From the NCBI GenBank assembly GCA_045587385.1, contig JAZNCE010000124.1, positions 59,572 through 123,571 of the forward strand: DNA of 64,000 bases, given 5' to 3'. The position numbers were made by a program, and so were the translations under genes. The notes under the pieces are model-generated. The model saw only the letters and a list, made by a program, of their open reading frames with translations. It had not been told where the DNA came from and made no database searches. This stretch comes from SVQP01 sp045587385 (lineage in GTDB: Bacteria; Bacillota; Clostridia; Oscillospirales; CAG-272). Below are positions 1 to 9,418 of the stretch, in pieces. Positions within the stretch are counted from its first letter, which is position 1. Every line of letters begins with the position of its first letter.

Positions 1-1
1 G

Positions 2-304
2 GACTGGTTCTCGGTTGGAAGGTTGACGTTCGACAGACCCGATATGCAGACCTTCAGCCCTTTACGCCTTGCATTTGAATGTATTGACAAGGGTGGAGCA
101 CTGCCTGCCGTATTGAATGCAGCGAATGAAATCTGCGTAGCTGCCTTTTTGAACGAGCAGCTTTCTTTCTGCGGTATTATGGATACCTTAGAGCAGGTTG
201 TAGCCGACATGCAATACGCGGCAAACATGCACACCATGGACGAAATCCTTGCGTGTGACCGTGAAGCCCGCAGGCTGGCGATGCATTATTTGGAAAAACA
301 GTAA
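2..304 (+). CDS. dxr: 1-deoxy-D-xylulose-5-phosphate reductoisomerase, C-terminal part (5' end outside window)
   Basis: This is the C-terminal ~100 residues of DXP reductoisomerase, the enzyme that makes 2-C-methyl-D-erythritol 4-phosphate in the MEP isoprenoid pathway. The reading frame is open from the first bases of the window, so the gene begins upstream. A TTG at 23 lies inside the protein and is not a start. The stretch reading LTFDRPD followed by a PLRLAFE segment and an ALPAVLNAANE segment is typical of the Dxr C-terminal domain. The gene sits 22 nt upstream of rseP and two genes upstream of another MEP gene, ispG. This order is common in Firmicutes and supports the call. Catalytic residues cannot be checked here. 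Confidence 0.93.
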   Translation, partial: DWFSVGRLTFDRPDMQTFSPLRLAFECIDKGGALPAVLNAANEICVAAFLNEQLSFCGIMDTLEQVVADMQYAANMHTMDEILACDREARRLAMHYLEKQ

Positions 305-326
305 TTATTTCTAAGGAGAACATCAT

Positions 327-1415
327 TTGGAAACCCTTTTAGCAATTCCCGCGATCAAAACCGCCCTTTATATTCTGCTTGCAGTAGGTATTTTCGGCGC
401 TTTGATTCTCATTCATGAATTCGGTCATTACTTGACCGCCAGATTATGCGGCGTTACCGTGCGTGAATTTGCGCTCGGCATGGGACCGCAGATCTTTTCC
501 CGCGTCTCAAAAAAAAGCGGAATCCGCTATTCTATCAGATTATTTCTGATTGGCGGATACGTCAGTATGGACGGAGAAGACGGGGATTCCGAAAATCCCA
601 ACGCCTTCTGTAACAAAAACGTATGGCAAAGAATTCTGATTATCGTAGCCGGAGCAGGCATGAACATTCTGCTTGGCTTTATTGCCATGTTTATTTTGAC
701 TACGTCTACCGTGCTGGCAACCGAGGGGGCATTGCTGCCCACGAACGTCATTGCCGAATTTGATGAAAATGCCACCTCCAACCAGTCAGGTGAGCACGGC
801 TTAATGGTAGGCGACCGCGTCATGACCGTAAACGGATTTCCCGTATTTACGGGTTATGATCTGATCTATGAGATCACAAACAGCGCATACGAGCCTGTTG
901 ACATGGTTGTAGTCAGAGGGGATAAATTCGTATTTTTGAAAGACGTTCAATTCCCGACCACGGAAGAGAGCGGAGTCGTGTTTGGCTCTTACGACTTCAA
1001 GGTCTACGGTAAAGCACCGAACATTTTTAACCTCAGTTTGTATTCCGTCAACCGTGCAACCTCTACCGTAAAAATGGTTTACGATTCGCTTTTTGATCTG
1101 CTGACGGGCAGATACGGAGCGGATGCCGTTTCGGGTCCCGTTGGCACAACGGAGGTCATCGGTCAGGCGGCTCAAGCGGGTGGCGCAACGCTGCTGTATC
1201 TGGTTGCTGTCATTACCATCAACCTTGGTGTGTTCAATCTTTTACCCGTTCCCGCACTTGATGGCGGCAGGTTGCTGTTCCTGATCATCGAGTTATTCAG
1301 AGGTAAGCCTATCAACCGAAACCTTGAAGGCTACGTGCATTTCATCGGCATCATCATTCTGTTTGGACTGATGGCACTGATCTCAGTAAAAGATATTATA
1401 GGATTATTCTCATGA
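327..1415 (+). CDS. rseP: RIP metalloprotease RseP (site-2 protease)
   Basis: This is a 362-residue intramembrane zinc protease of the S2P/RseP family, which cuts membrane-bound anti-sigma factors and signal-peptide remnants. The zinc motif HEFGH is at residues 30-34 in the first membrane helix. A PDZ-like periplasm-side region follows at about 125-205, and the second active-site motif LDG is at 311-313 near the C-terminal helices. The start is a TTG at 327, chosen because an AAGGAGAA ribosome site lies just upstream and no better start exists. The stop overlaps the ispG start by 4 nt, so the two are translationally coupled. The target anti-sigma factor cannot be inferred from the sequence. 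Confidence 0.95.
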   Translation: METLLAIPAIKTALYILLAVGIFGALILIHEFGHYLTARLCGVTVREFALGMGPQIFSRVSKKSGIRYSIRLFLIGGYVSMDGEDGDSENPNAFCNKNVWQRILIIVAGAGMNILLGFIAMFILTTSTVLATEGALLPTNVIAEFDENATSNQSGEHGLMVGDRVMTVNGFPVFTGYDLIYEITNSAYEPVDMVVVRGDKFVFLKDVQFPTTEESGVVFGSYDFKVYGKAPNIFNLSLYSVNRATSTVKMVYDSLFDLLTGRYGADAVSGPVGTTEVIGQAAQAGGATLLYLVAVITINLGVFNLLPVPALDGGRLLFLIIELFRGKPINRNLEGYVHFIGIIILFGLMALISVKDIIGLFS

Positions 1416-2503
1416 TAGATTATCAAAACATCAGAAGAAAAACGCGCACGGTAAACGTAGGCGGCGTCATGATTGGCGGAAATGCTCCAATCTCCATTCA
1501 ATCCATGACAAACACAGATACCAAAGACGTTACCGCAACGATCAACCAAGTGCGCAATCTGGAGCAAGCGGGATGCGAAATCGTGCGCATTACCGTACCG
1601 GATGCAGAGAGTGCCGAAACCATTGCGGCTATCAAGCGGGCAGGTATTCGCGTGCCGATCGTGGCAGACATTCACTTTGATTACAAAGCAGCGCTTGCTT
1701 GCGCTGAGCGAGGTGTAGACAAGATCCGCATCAATCCCGGTAATATTGGTGATGAGGATCGTGTCAAGGCGGTCGTGGATGCATGCAAAAAGAGCAGTAT
1801 TCCGATCAGAATCGGCGTTAACGGTGGCTCTCTTGAAAAGCACATTCTGGCAAAGCACGGTGCTCCTACCCCCGAAGCCCTTTGCGAATCTGCCATGTAT
1901 CACGTATCATTACTGGAAAAGTTTGATTTCAATGACATTGTCATTTCAATCAAGGGATCTTCCGTAGAGCAAATGGTCAAGGCAAACCGATTGGTCGCAG
2001 CGCGATGTGACTATCCGATCCACATTGGTGTTACCGAGGCAGGCAGCGAGCAATACGGCATGATCAAGAGTGCTGCCGGCATTGGTGCCTTACTGTGTGA
2101 CGGCATTGGAGATACCATGCGAGTATCCTTAACCGCCGATCCCGTCAAAGAGGTATCTGCTGCCCGTGCAATTCTCAATGCACTTGAAATCAAAGGGCAA
2201 TGTGGTATGAATATCGTCAGCTGCCCCACCTGCGGACGTACCAAGATCGATCTGATCAGCCTTGAGCACCAATTCAGAGAAGCCGCAGAGCGTGAAGGGC
2301 TGCTGGATTATCCGATCCGCGTTGCACTCATGGGATGCGTTGTTAACGGCCCCGGAGAAGCCAGAGAGGCAGACATCGGTATTGCCGGTGGAAAAGGCGA
2401 GGCTCTTTTAATCTCCCACGGCGAAATTATTGCCAAAATTAAAGAAGATGAAGTTATTAAGGTTTTGATCGAAAAGATCAAACAGATGCGGAATAATAGA
2501 TAA
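1412..2503 (+). CDS. ispG: 4-hydroxy-3-methylbut-2-enyl diphosphate synthase (flavodoxin/ferredoxin type)
   Basis: This 363-residue IspG (GcpE) converts MEcPP to HMBPP, the penultimate MEP-pathway step, using a [4Fe-4S] cluster. The N-terminal TIM-barrel is recognisable. The cluster ligands are Cys271 and Cys274 in the motif SCPTCGRT and Cys309 in the motif MGCVVNGPGEA, which also carries the conserved Glu. The length matches the bacterial two-domain form. The gene overlaps rseP by 4 nt and shares a transcript with dxr, so two enzymes of one pathway are co-expressed with a membrane protease. Confidence 0.97.
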   Translation: MIDYQNIRRKTRTVNVGGVMIGGNAPISIQSMTNTDTKDVTATINQVRNLEQAGCEIVRITVPDAESAETIAAIKRAGIRVPIVADIHFDYKAALACAERGVDKIRINPGNIGDEDRVKAVVDACKKSSIPIRIGVNGGSLEKHILAKHGAPTPEALCESAMYHVSLLEKFDFNDIVISIKGSSVEQMVKANRLVAARCDYPIHIGVTEAGSEQYGMIKSAAGIGALLCDGIGDTMRVSLTADPVKEVSAARAILNALEIKGQCGMNIVSCPTCGRTKIDLISLEHQFREAAEREGLLDYPIRVALMGCVVNGPGEAREADIGIAGGKGEALLISHGEIIAKIKEDEVIKVLIEKIKQMRNNR

Positions 2504-2552
2504 TAAAATATTTGTCATCGAGAAATATAAAGTTTAAAACACGGAGTCTGAC

Positions 2553-5500
2553 ATGAAAAAGACGTTTCTTGAGATATTTCATAAATATCACCCCGATACA
2601 TATACGGAAAAATTGCTTTTGACCATCACGGATATCAAGCTGATGGCGGATAAGGATTTGAAGATCATTGAAGCCACGGTGCATTTCCCGCAGCTTGTGG
2701 ATAAAGCGGAGCTTTACCGCATACAAGAAGAGATCCGTAAGGCATATGATCTCAATCGTGTTAAGCTGCTTCCCAAGTATCCTGCAGAGCTGTTCAGTGC
2801 CGATTACGTACCACAGCTGCTGATGGAAACAGAAGAGATCGGCATCGTTGCAAGAGGATTTTTCCACAGATACAAGTACAAGCTTGATCAAGGGGTGCTC
2901 ACAGTAGAACTGCCCGTGATTGACGCGGGCATTTTGCTTATGGAGGATGCACGCACCCCACAGATTATGGAGAACATTTTGCTCTCCGAATTTAGCATCC
3001 ACATCAAAGTAAAGATCGTGCATTCCGAGGATTTTCACGAAAGTGAGCACAACGCCATTCTGCAGCGTCAGCTCGAAGAGCTTGATAAGCGTTTGGCAAA
3101 GGCTGCCAAGGAATATGACCAAGCCAAAGCACAAGGCGCATTTTCCTCCCAAGCACCTGAACCGCAGGGAATTGAGCAGCCTGCGCTGCCGCGTATACGT
3201 TCGGTTTATGACGAAGACCCCACCCCCATTATCATAGACGGTATCTGCACCATCGGTCATACCTCATATGATATTTCTTCCGTAGAATACGTGATCGGTG
3301 ATGCCTTCGAGATCAAGCCCACGCCCATTGCCGCGCTGGACAAGCCTGTGCGCAATGCCGTGATCCTGGGCGAAATCTACGCTTTTAACAAAGAGCGCAA
3401 TCGCACGGGTGAAAAATTTAACCTTAACTATTGCATTACCGACGGCAACTCCTCGATTGAAATCAAGCTGTTCAACGTTGAGCCTGAGCAATCCGACGAG
3501 ATGTGTAAGGTCATTTCCAACGGTGCGATTGTTGCCATGAAAGGGTATGCCAAGTACGAAACCAAGAAGAACAAGGACGGCAGCCGCAGTGAAGGCCCCG
3601 ACTGTCTGTTCTATCCCAATGAAATCGCAAAGATCAAAAAGCTTGCGCGCACGGACAATGCTCCCGTGAAGCGCGTCGAGCTGCATCTTCACACACAGAT
3701 GTCCACCATGGACGCTATGATCCCGCCATCTGTTGCCGTTAAGCAGGCAAACAAATGGGGACATCCCGCCGTAGCGATCACTGATCACGGCAATGTCCAA
3801 GGCTTTCAGGACGCTATGCTGACTGCTGAAAAGATCGGTCAAAAGGTCATTTACGGCATGGAAGCATACTTCGTCAACGATACAGCGGGTGCTGTTACGG
3901 GACAGTGTGCCTATACGCCTTACGATGAGTGCATCGTGTTTGATATCGAGACCACGGGTCTTTCCGCGAAGACCTGCAAGATCACCGAGATCGGTGCCGT
4001 GCGTATCAAGCAGGGCGAGGTTCTTGATTCCTTTAATACCTTTGTTGATCCCGAGGTGCCTATCCCCGAAGAAATCATCAAATTGACGGGCATCACCGAT
4101 GATATGGTGAAGGGTGCACCTAAAGTAAAAGAGGCATTAGAAGCGTTTTTTGCCTTTATAGGTGACGTGGAAGGAAAGCCTGCCAAACTGTTGATCGCAC
4201 ATAACGCAAGCTTTGATATCGGTTTTATCCGCCATTTCGCGCAGGAGTGTAGCATGCAGCTGCGCAACCCGTATCTTGATACCGTTGCACTCTCACGCTT
4301 CCTCAACCCGTCCTTGAACAAGCATAAGCTCAACCTGCTTGCAGAGCATTATAATTTGGGAGACTTTAATCACCACCGCGCAAGTGATGACGCAGAAATG
4401 TTGGCGTATATTTATTTCAAGATGTGCGAGCAGATGAAGTCAGCCGAAATCATGTCTTTTGAGCAGCTTTGTCATGAAATGACGGTCAGCTCAGACCCGC
4501 TCAAGCTCAAGCCGTATCACCAGATATTGCTTGTCAAGAATGCAACGGGCTTGAAAAACCTTTATAAGCTGGTTTCCATGAGTAACCTGCAATATTACCG
4601 CAGAAGCCCCCGTATTCCCAAAACGCAGCTTGAAAAATATCGCGAAGGCTTGATCATTGGCTCTGCTTGCGAAGCAGGCGAAGTGTTCACTGCAATTCTT
4701 GAAAACAAGAGTGAAGCGGAGCTGGAAGAGCTCGTGAACTTCTACGATTATTTAGAGATCCAGCCCATCACCAACAACATGTTCTTGATTGACGAGGGCA
4801 AGGTTGCTAACGAAGAGGGGCTGCGTGATCTGAACCGACGCATTGTTGCGCTTGGTGAGCAATATAATAAGCCAGTTGTGGCTACTTGTGACGCGCATTT
4901 CCTTAATAAAGAGGACGGCATTTACAGAAAGATCCTGCTTTGCGGTCAGAAGTTCAAGGACGGTGACCGAGATATCTTCCTCTACTACAGAACCACCGAG
5001 GAAATGCTGGAGGAGTTCTCGTACTTGGGCGAGGAGAAAGCATATGAGGTCGTTGTCACCAATACAAATATGATCAACGACATGATCGAGAGCAATATCC
5101 GCCCGTTCCCCAAGGGTACGTTTACACCTACCATGGATGGAGCAGAGGAAGATCTGCAGCGCATCTGTTGGGAAAAGGCAAAGAAGATGTACGGTGATCC
5201 GCTACCCGAGATTGTATCCTCGCGTCTTGCAAGAGAGCTGGAATCCATCATTAAAAACGGCTTTGCCGTGCTGTATATGATCGCGCAAAAGCTGGTTTGG
5301 TACAGCGAGCAGCAGGGCTATCTGGTTGGCTCGCGTGGTTCGGTTGGTTCGTCCGTAGTCGCATCTATGGCAGGCATTTCCGAGGTAAACCCGCTGCCCG
5401 CTCATTATTGGTGTCCCAACTGTCAATATTCGGACTTTGAATATGCGAAAAAGCATAAGATCGGCTCAGGATTTGACCTGCCCGATGCCAACTGCCCCAA

Positions 5501-7001
5501 GTGCGGCACCAAGCTCAATTATGACGGACACGATATTCCGTTTGAAACTTTCCTTGGATTCTACGGTGATAAATCACCTGATATTGACCTGAACTTCTCG
5601 GGCGAGGTGCAGGGACGCGTACATAAGTACACGGAAGAACTGTTCGGTGCGGAAAACGTGTTCCGCGCGGGTACGATCGGTACGCTTGCCGATAAGACCG
5701 CGTACGGTTACGTCATGAAGTATTTTGAAGAGCGCAACGTCAGCGTATCCAATGCGGAAGCAAACAGATTGGTTGCTAACTGCGTTGGCGTTAAGCGCAA
5801 TACAGGTCAGCACCCCGGCGGTATCGTCGTAGTGCCCAAGACCATGGAGGTTTACGATTTCTGTCCCGTACAGCATCCCGCCGAGGACGTTAAATCTGAT
5901 ATCGTCACAACGCATTTCACTTTTGAATATCTGCATGATACGCTGCTCAAGCTGGACGAGCTGGGACACGATATGCCTACCAAGTATAAGTATCTGGAAA
6001 AGTATTCCGACACCAGCGTGCTTGACGTGCCCATGAATGACCGCTCAATCTACGAGCTGTTTTTGTCCACCAAGCCGCTCGGTATCACGCCCGAGGACAT
6101 TAACTGTCCGCTTGGTACGCTTGGTTTGCCCGAGCTTGGCACCAAGTTCGTTATCAAGATGCTGCAAGAGTGTAAGCCGCAGACCTTTTCTGACTTGTTG
6201 CAGATCTCGGGACTCTCGCACGGTACGGACGTTTGGACAAATAATGCGCAAGAGTTGATCAAAAACGGTACGTGCACCATTTCCGAGGTTATCGGTACGC
6301 GTGACTCGATCATGCTTGCGCTGATCGATTACGGCGTGCAAAAGGACCACGCATTCAAGATCATGGAAATGGTTCGAAAAGGGAAGGGACTTACCCCCGA
6401 ATATGAGCAGGAAATGCTGGAGGCTGGCGTACCCGATTGGTATATCTGGTCGTGTAAGCGTATCAAATACATGTTCCCCAAGGCACATGCAGCAGCATAC
6501 GATATGTCTGCGATCCGACTTGGATGGTATAAGGTACATATTCCGCTCGCTTTCTATTGTGCCATGTTTACCGTTCAGCCTGATGGCTTTGACGGCGAGC
6601 TGATCATGAAGGGCAAAAAAGCACTTGTTGCACATATTAAGGATATTGAGGACAGAGGATTTGACGCATCCCCCAAGGAACAAGCCAGCATACCCGTTCT
6701 GCAGCTTGCAAACGAGGCTTTTGCACGCGGTATCAGATTCCTGCCCGTTGATCTTGAAAAGTCTGACTGGCGCGAATTTCTGCCCGAAAACGGTAAGATT
6801 CGTCTGCCGTTCTCTTCACTTGGCGGACTTGGCGAAACTGCTGCTGAGAATATTGTGCGAGCAAGAGAGGAAGAGCCCTTCTTCTCGGTCGAGGATCTCA
6901 AGATACGCGCAAAGCTTTCGCAGGCTGTTATCGATATCCTGCGCCGAAACGGCGTACTTGACAATATTAATGAAACAGACCAGTTGACATTCAGCTTCTG
7001 A
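2553..7001 (+). CDS. polC: DNA polymerase III alpha subunit, PolC type
   Basis: PolC (1482 residues; B. subtilis PolC is about 1437) is the replicative DNA polymerase of low-GC Gram-positives, with built-in proofreading. Visible modules are an N-terminal domain and an OB-fold region (~225-350). Next comes a PHP domain beginning at the motif VELHLHT (His378, His380), interrupted by a DEDD exonuclease whose first motif FDIETTG has Asp464 and Glu466. A CPNC...CPKC zinc finger starts at Cys954, and the polymerase active-site motif PDIDLNFSG contains Asp1010 and Asp1012. The start ATG at 2553 lies behind an ACGGAGTCTGAC segment. It is the last housekeeping gene before a glycosidase gene only 15 nt downstream. 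Confidence 0.98.
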   Translation: MKKTFLEIFHKYHPDTYTEKLLLTITDIKLMADKDLKIIEATVHFPQLVDKAELYRIQEEIRKAYDLNRVKLLPKYPAELFSADYVPQLLMETEEIGIVARGFFHRYKYKLDQGVLTVELPVIDAGILLMEDARTPQIMENILLSEFSIHIKVKIVHSEDFHESEHNAILQRQLEELDKRLAKAAKEYDQAKAQGAFSSQAPEPQGIEQPALPRIRSVYDEDPTPIIIDGICTIGHTSYDISSVEYVIGDAFEIKPTPIAALDKPVRNAVILGEIYAFNKERNRTGEKFNLNYCITDGNSSIEIKLFNVEPEQSDEMCKVISNGAIVAMKGYAKYETKKNKDGSRSEGPDCLFYPNEIAKIKKLARTDNAPVKRVELHLHTQMSTMDAMIPPSVAVKQANKWGHPAVAITDHGNVQGFQDAMLTAEKIGQKVIYGMEAYFVNDTAGAVTGQCAYTPYDECIVFDIETTGLSAKTCKITEIGAVRIKQGEVLDSFNTFVDPEVPIPEEIIKLTGITDDMVKGAPKVKEALEAFFAFIGDVEGKPAKLLIAHNASFDIGFIRHFAQECSMQLRNPYLDTVALSRFLNPSLNKHKLNLLAEHYNLGDFNHHRASDDAEMLAYIYFKMCEQMKSAEIMSFEQLCHEMTVSSDPLKLKPYHQILLVKNATGLKNLYKLVSMSNLQYYRRSPRIPKTQLEKYREGLIIGSACEAGEVFTAILENKSEAELEELVNFYDYLEIQPITNNMFLIDEGKVANEEGLRDLNRRIVALGEQYNKPVVATCDAHFLNKEDGIYRKILLCGQKFKDGDRDIFLYYRTTEEMLEEFSYLGEEKAYEVVVTNTNMINDMIESNIRPFPKGTFTPTMDGAEEDLQRICWEKAKKMYGDPLPEIVSSRLARELESIIKNGFAVLYMIAQKLVWYSEQQGYLVGSRGSVGSSVVASMAGISEVNPLPAHYWCPNCQYSDFEYAKKHKIGSGFDLPDANCPKCGTKLNYDGHDIPFETFLGFYGDKSPDIDLNFSGEVQGRVHKYTEELFGAENVFRAGTIGTLADKTAYGYVMKYFEERNVSVSNAEANRLVANCVGVKRNTGQHPGGIVVVPKTMEVYDFCPVQHPAEDVKSDIVTTHFTFEYLHDTLLKLDELGHDMPTKYKYLEKYSDTSVLDVPMNDRSIYELFLSTKPLGITPEDINCPLGTLGLPELGTKFVIKMLQECKPQTFSDLLQISGLSHGTDVWTNNAQELIKNGTCTISEVIGTRDSIMLALIDYGVQKDHAFKIMEMVRKGKGLTPEYEQEMLEAGVPDWYIWSCKRIKYMFPKAHAAAYDMSAIRLGWYKVHIPLAFYCAMFTVQPDGFDGELIMKGKKALVAHIKDIEDRGFDASPKEQASIPVLQLANEAFARGIRFLPVDLEKSDWREFLPENGKIRLPFSSLGGLGETAAENIVRAREEEPFFSVEDLKIRAKLSQAVIDILRRNGVLDNINETDQLTFSF

Positions 7002-7016
7002 TGAAAGGAGATTTTT

Positions 7017-9362
7017 ATGGAACATCGCATTCAGATTTCAAACTGGAACCTTACTTGGGTAGAAAATGCCCACGTAAAAAGTAAAAGTATTGCACTTAAG
7101 ACACCCGACGACGTTACTTTAAGCGGTTACCGCACAATCAAGGCAAGTGTTCCGGGCAACTTTGAATTGGATTTTATGCGCGAAGGCATACTTGATGATG
7201 TGTACTTCGGGCAGAATCCGGTCAAAGCGCAGCGTTTAGAAAATCTTCATCTCTACTATTTTACAGAATTCAACTATCAAAGCAAGCAAGGCCATGATGC
7301 CGAGCTTGTGTTCGGCGGTATAGACACCGCTGCAGAAATTTATCTGGACGGAAAACTGCTCGGATTTGTGGAAAACATGTTCCATGCCCACACCTTTGAT
7401 TTGCGCGACTTGGAAGACGGACAGCACAGCATTCTGGTTCATATTCTGCCTGCGGCAATTTATGCAAGACAATTTGAAGTGCCCGCCATGTGCTTTGGAC
7501 TGAAGTATAATCAGGACGGGATTCAACTGCGCAAGGCAGGCTCCATGTTTGGTTGGGATATTATGCCGCGCTTTGTTTCCGGAGGACTTTGGAAGCCTGT
7601 GGAAATCGTGTATAAGCCCAAGAGCCGTATTGTGAATCCGTTTACCTATACAAGGTGGGCAAATGAACATGATGCGTTTATTTGCACCACGTTGCGTATT
7701 GAGTCTGATGAAGATTTCATTTCCGATTTCCGCGTCATTCTGCACGGTGAGTGCGGCGAGAGTGTCATTCATCATGAATACAGACCCTTCTGCGCTTCCT
7801 GCAAGATCGACTTCGGATTTTTAGCCCCCAAGCTTTGGTGGCCCAAGAATTACGGTGAGCCAAACCTGTATGATATGGAAATTACGCTTGTCAAGGATGG
7901 CGTTGTATACGATCGTGTCAAATATCGCTTTGGCATCCGCACGCTGGAGCTTAAGCGTACATCCTGCTCAGGCGATGACGGTGATTTCTGCTTCATTGTT
8001 AATGGTAAGCGCATTTTTGCCATGGGTACGAACTGGGTTCCTTGCGACGCTTTCCCGTCAAGACACGATGACTACACGCTGCGCAATATCAAACTTGCGG
8101 ATGAGCAGGGCTGTAATATGATCCGCTGCTGGGGCGGTAATGTATATCCCAGTGACGTCTTGTACGATTACTGTGACGAGCACGGTATCATGATATGGCA
8201 GGACTTCAGCTTTGCCTGCGGTCATTTTCCGGATGACGAAAGGCTCTGTAAGCTTGTCAAAGAAGAGATCAAACATATTGCAATTGAAAAGCGCAATCAC
8301 CCCGCGCTTGTTTTGTGGGCAGGGGATAATGAATGTGATATTTTCGTCGTGCCGTATTGGGAATCGCACAGAACGGATGATGATCCGACTGCAATGCTTG
8401 ACCCCAACTTTAACAAAATCACGCGCGATACCATTCTGCGTGAGCTGCGCAATCACGATGCTACACGTCCGTATCTTCCCAGCAGCCCGTATCTTGACCC
8501 GACCGCTTATAAATACGGGATGCCCTCCGAGGATCATCTGTGGGGCCCCCGTGACTATTTCAAGGGCGATTTCTACGGCAATGCAGAATGTCACTTTGCT
8601 TCTGAGATTGGCTACCACGGTTGTCCTTCGCCGGAATCGATCAAGAAATTCATTCCCGCAGAAAGTATGCCCAAGGAATCCATTTACGAGATCTGCGATC
8701 ATCCCGATTGGCTGATTCACGCAGCGGGAATGGAGCCTTATCTGGACGGTAATCCGTATTTCTACCGTAATCGACTTATGGTCAGCCAGGTAGAGAGGCT
8801 GTTCGGTACACCCGCCAATGATCTTGACACCTTTGCAAGACAAAGTCAGGTTTCCCAGGCTGAGGCGGTCAAGTATTTCATTGAAAAATTCCGCATCAAC
8901 AAAGGACGCATGAACGGCATTCTTTGGTGGAACATTGCAGATGGCTGGCCGCAAGTTTCCGATGCGGTTGTTGACTGGTACGGCTGCAAAAAGCTGGCAT
9001 ATCACTATATTACCCGCTCTCAAGCACCTTTCTGCATGATGATGGACGAGCCCGTGGACGGTAAATTGACGCTTGTAGCGTCCAATGATACCCAGCAAGC
9101 TGTGCATGCACGCTATACGGTGACCGATCTGACAACCAACGAGATCGTAACAAGCGGTGAGGTTGACGTTGATGCAAACGGCTGCGTGCGCGTTCAAGAA
9201 GTTGCAGAGCGCAAGTTTGGTTTCTATATGATCACCTGGGAAAGCACCGCAGGGAACGGCAGAAACCACTTCACCTGCACCATTGGTGACGGCTGGACGT
9301 GGGACGCATACCGCGACGCCATGACCAAAGCCGGATTCTATGAAGAGTACGAAGGGTTTTAA
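7017..9362 (+). CDS. Glycoside hydrolase family 2, beta-mannosidase-like
   Basis: This 781-residue cytoplasmic protein (no signal peptide) has the GH2 layout: jelly-roll sugar-binding domain, immunoglobulin-like domain and TIM barrel. The barrel shows GTNWVPCDAFP, RCWGGNVY and IWQDF, all typical of beta-mannosidase-like members. The predicted acid/base is Glu439 in LWAGDNE and the nucleophile Glu530 in ASEIGYHG. The classical acid/base motif in beta-mannosidases is GNNE, so GDNE is a small deviation. A strong AAAGGAG site lies 7 nt before the ATG. It follows polC after 15 nt with no terminator, so it probably shares the transcript. Specificity (mannose, or another beta-linked sugar on short glycans) is inferred from family only. 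Confidence 0.85.
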   Translation: MEHRIQISNWNLTWVENAHVKSKSIALKTPDDVTLSGYRTIKASVPGNFELDFMREGILDDVYFGQNPVKAQRLENLHLYYFTEFNYQSKQGHDAELVFGGIDTAAEIYLDGKLLGFVENMFHAHTFDLRDLEDGQHSILVHILPAAIYARQFEVPAMCFGLKYNQDGIQLRKAGSMFGWDIMPRFVSGGLWKPVEIVYKPKSRIVNPFTYTRWANEHDAFICTTLRIESDEDFISDFRVILHGECGESVIHHEYRPFCASCKIDFGFLAPKLWWPKNYGEPNLYDMEITLVKDGVVYDRVKYRFGIRTLELKRTSCSGDDGDFCFIVNGKRIFAMGTNWVPCDAFPSRHDDYTLRNIKLADEQGCNMIRCWGGNVYPSDVLYDYCDEHGIMIWQDFSFACGHFPDDERLCKLVKEEIKHIAIEKRNHPALVLWAGDNECDIFVVPYWESHRTDDDPTAMLDPNFNKITRDTILRELRNHDATRPYLPSSPYLDPTAYKYGMPSEDHLWGPRDYFKGDFYGNAECHFASEIGYHGCPSPESIKKFIPAESMPKESIYEICDHPDWLIHAAGMEPYLDGNPYFYRNRLMVSQVERLFGTPANDLDTFARQSQVSQAEAVKYFIEKFRINKGRMNGILWWNIADGWPQVSDAVVDWYGCKKLAYHYITRSQAPFCMMMDEPVDGKLTLVASNDTQQAVHARYTVTDLTTNEIVTSGEVDVDANGCVRVQEVAERKFGFYMITWESTAGNGRNHFTCTIGDGWTWDAYRDAMTKAGFYEEYEGF

Positions 9363-9373
9363 CGAATAAAAAG

Positions 9374-9401
9374 ATCCCAACCTCCGTTCGGAGGTTGGGA
9401 T
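9374..9401. terminator. Bidirectional intrinsic terminator
   Basis: A 13-bp perfect stem with a tight CGTTCG turn lies between the convergent glycosidase and regulator genes. The T-run is much better on the minus strand (CTTTTTA), so it mainly serves the leftward regulator gene. Confidence 0.85.
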
Positions 9402-9418
9402 GTTTGCGTTATGTAATA

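Noticed and set aside
8058..9380. Minus-strand open frame of about 440 codons
   Set aside because: It lies opposite the glycosidase catalytic region, and its product is Cys/His-scattered without a recognisable domain.
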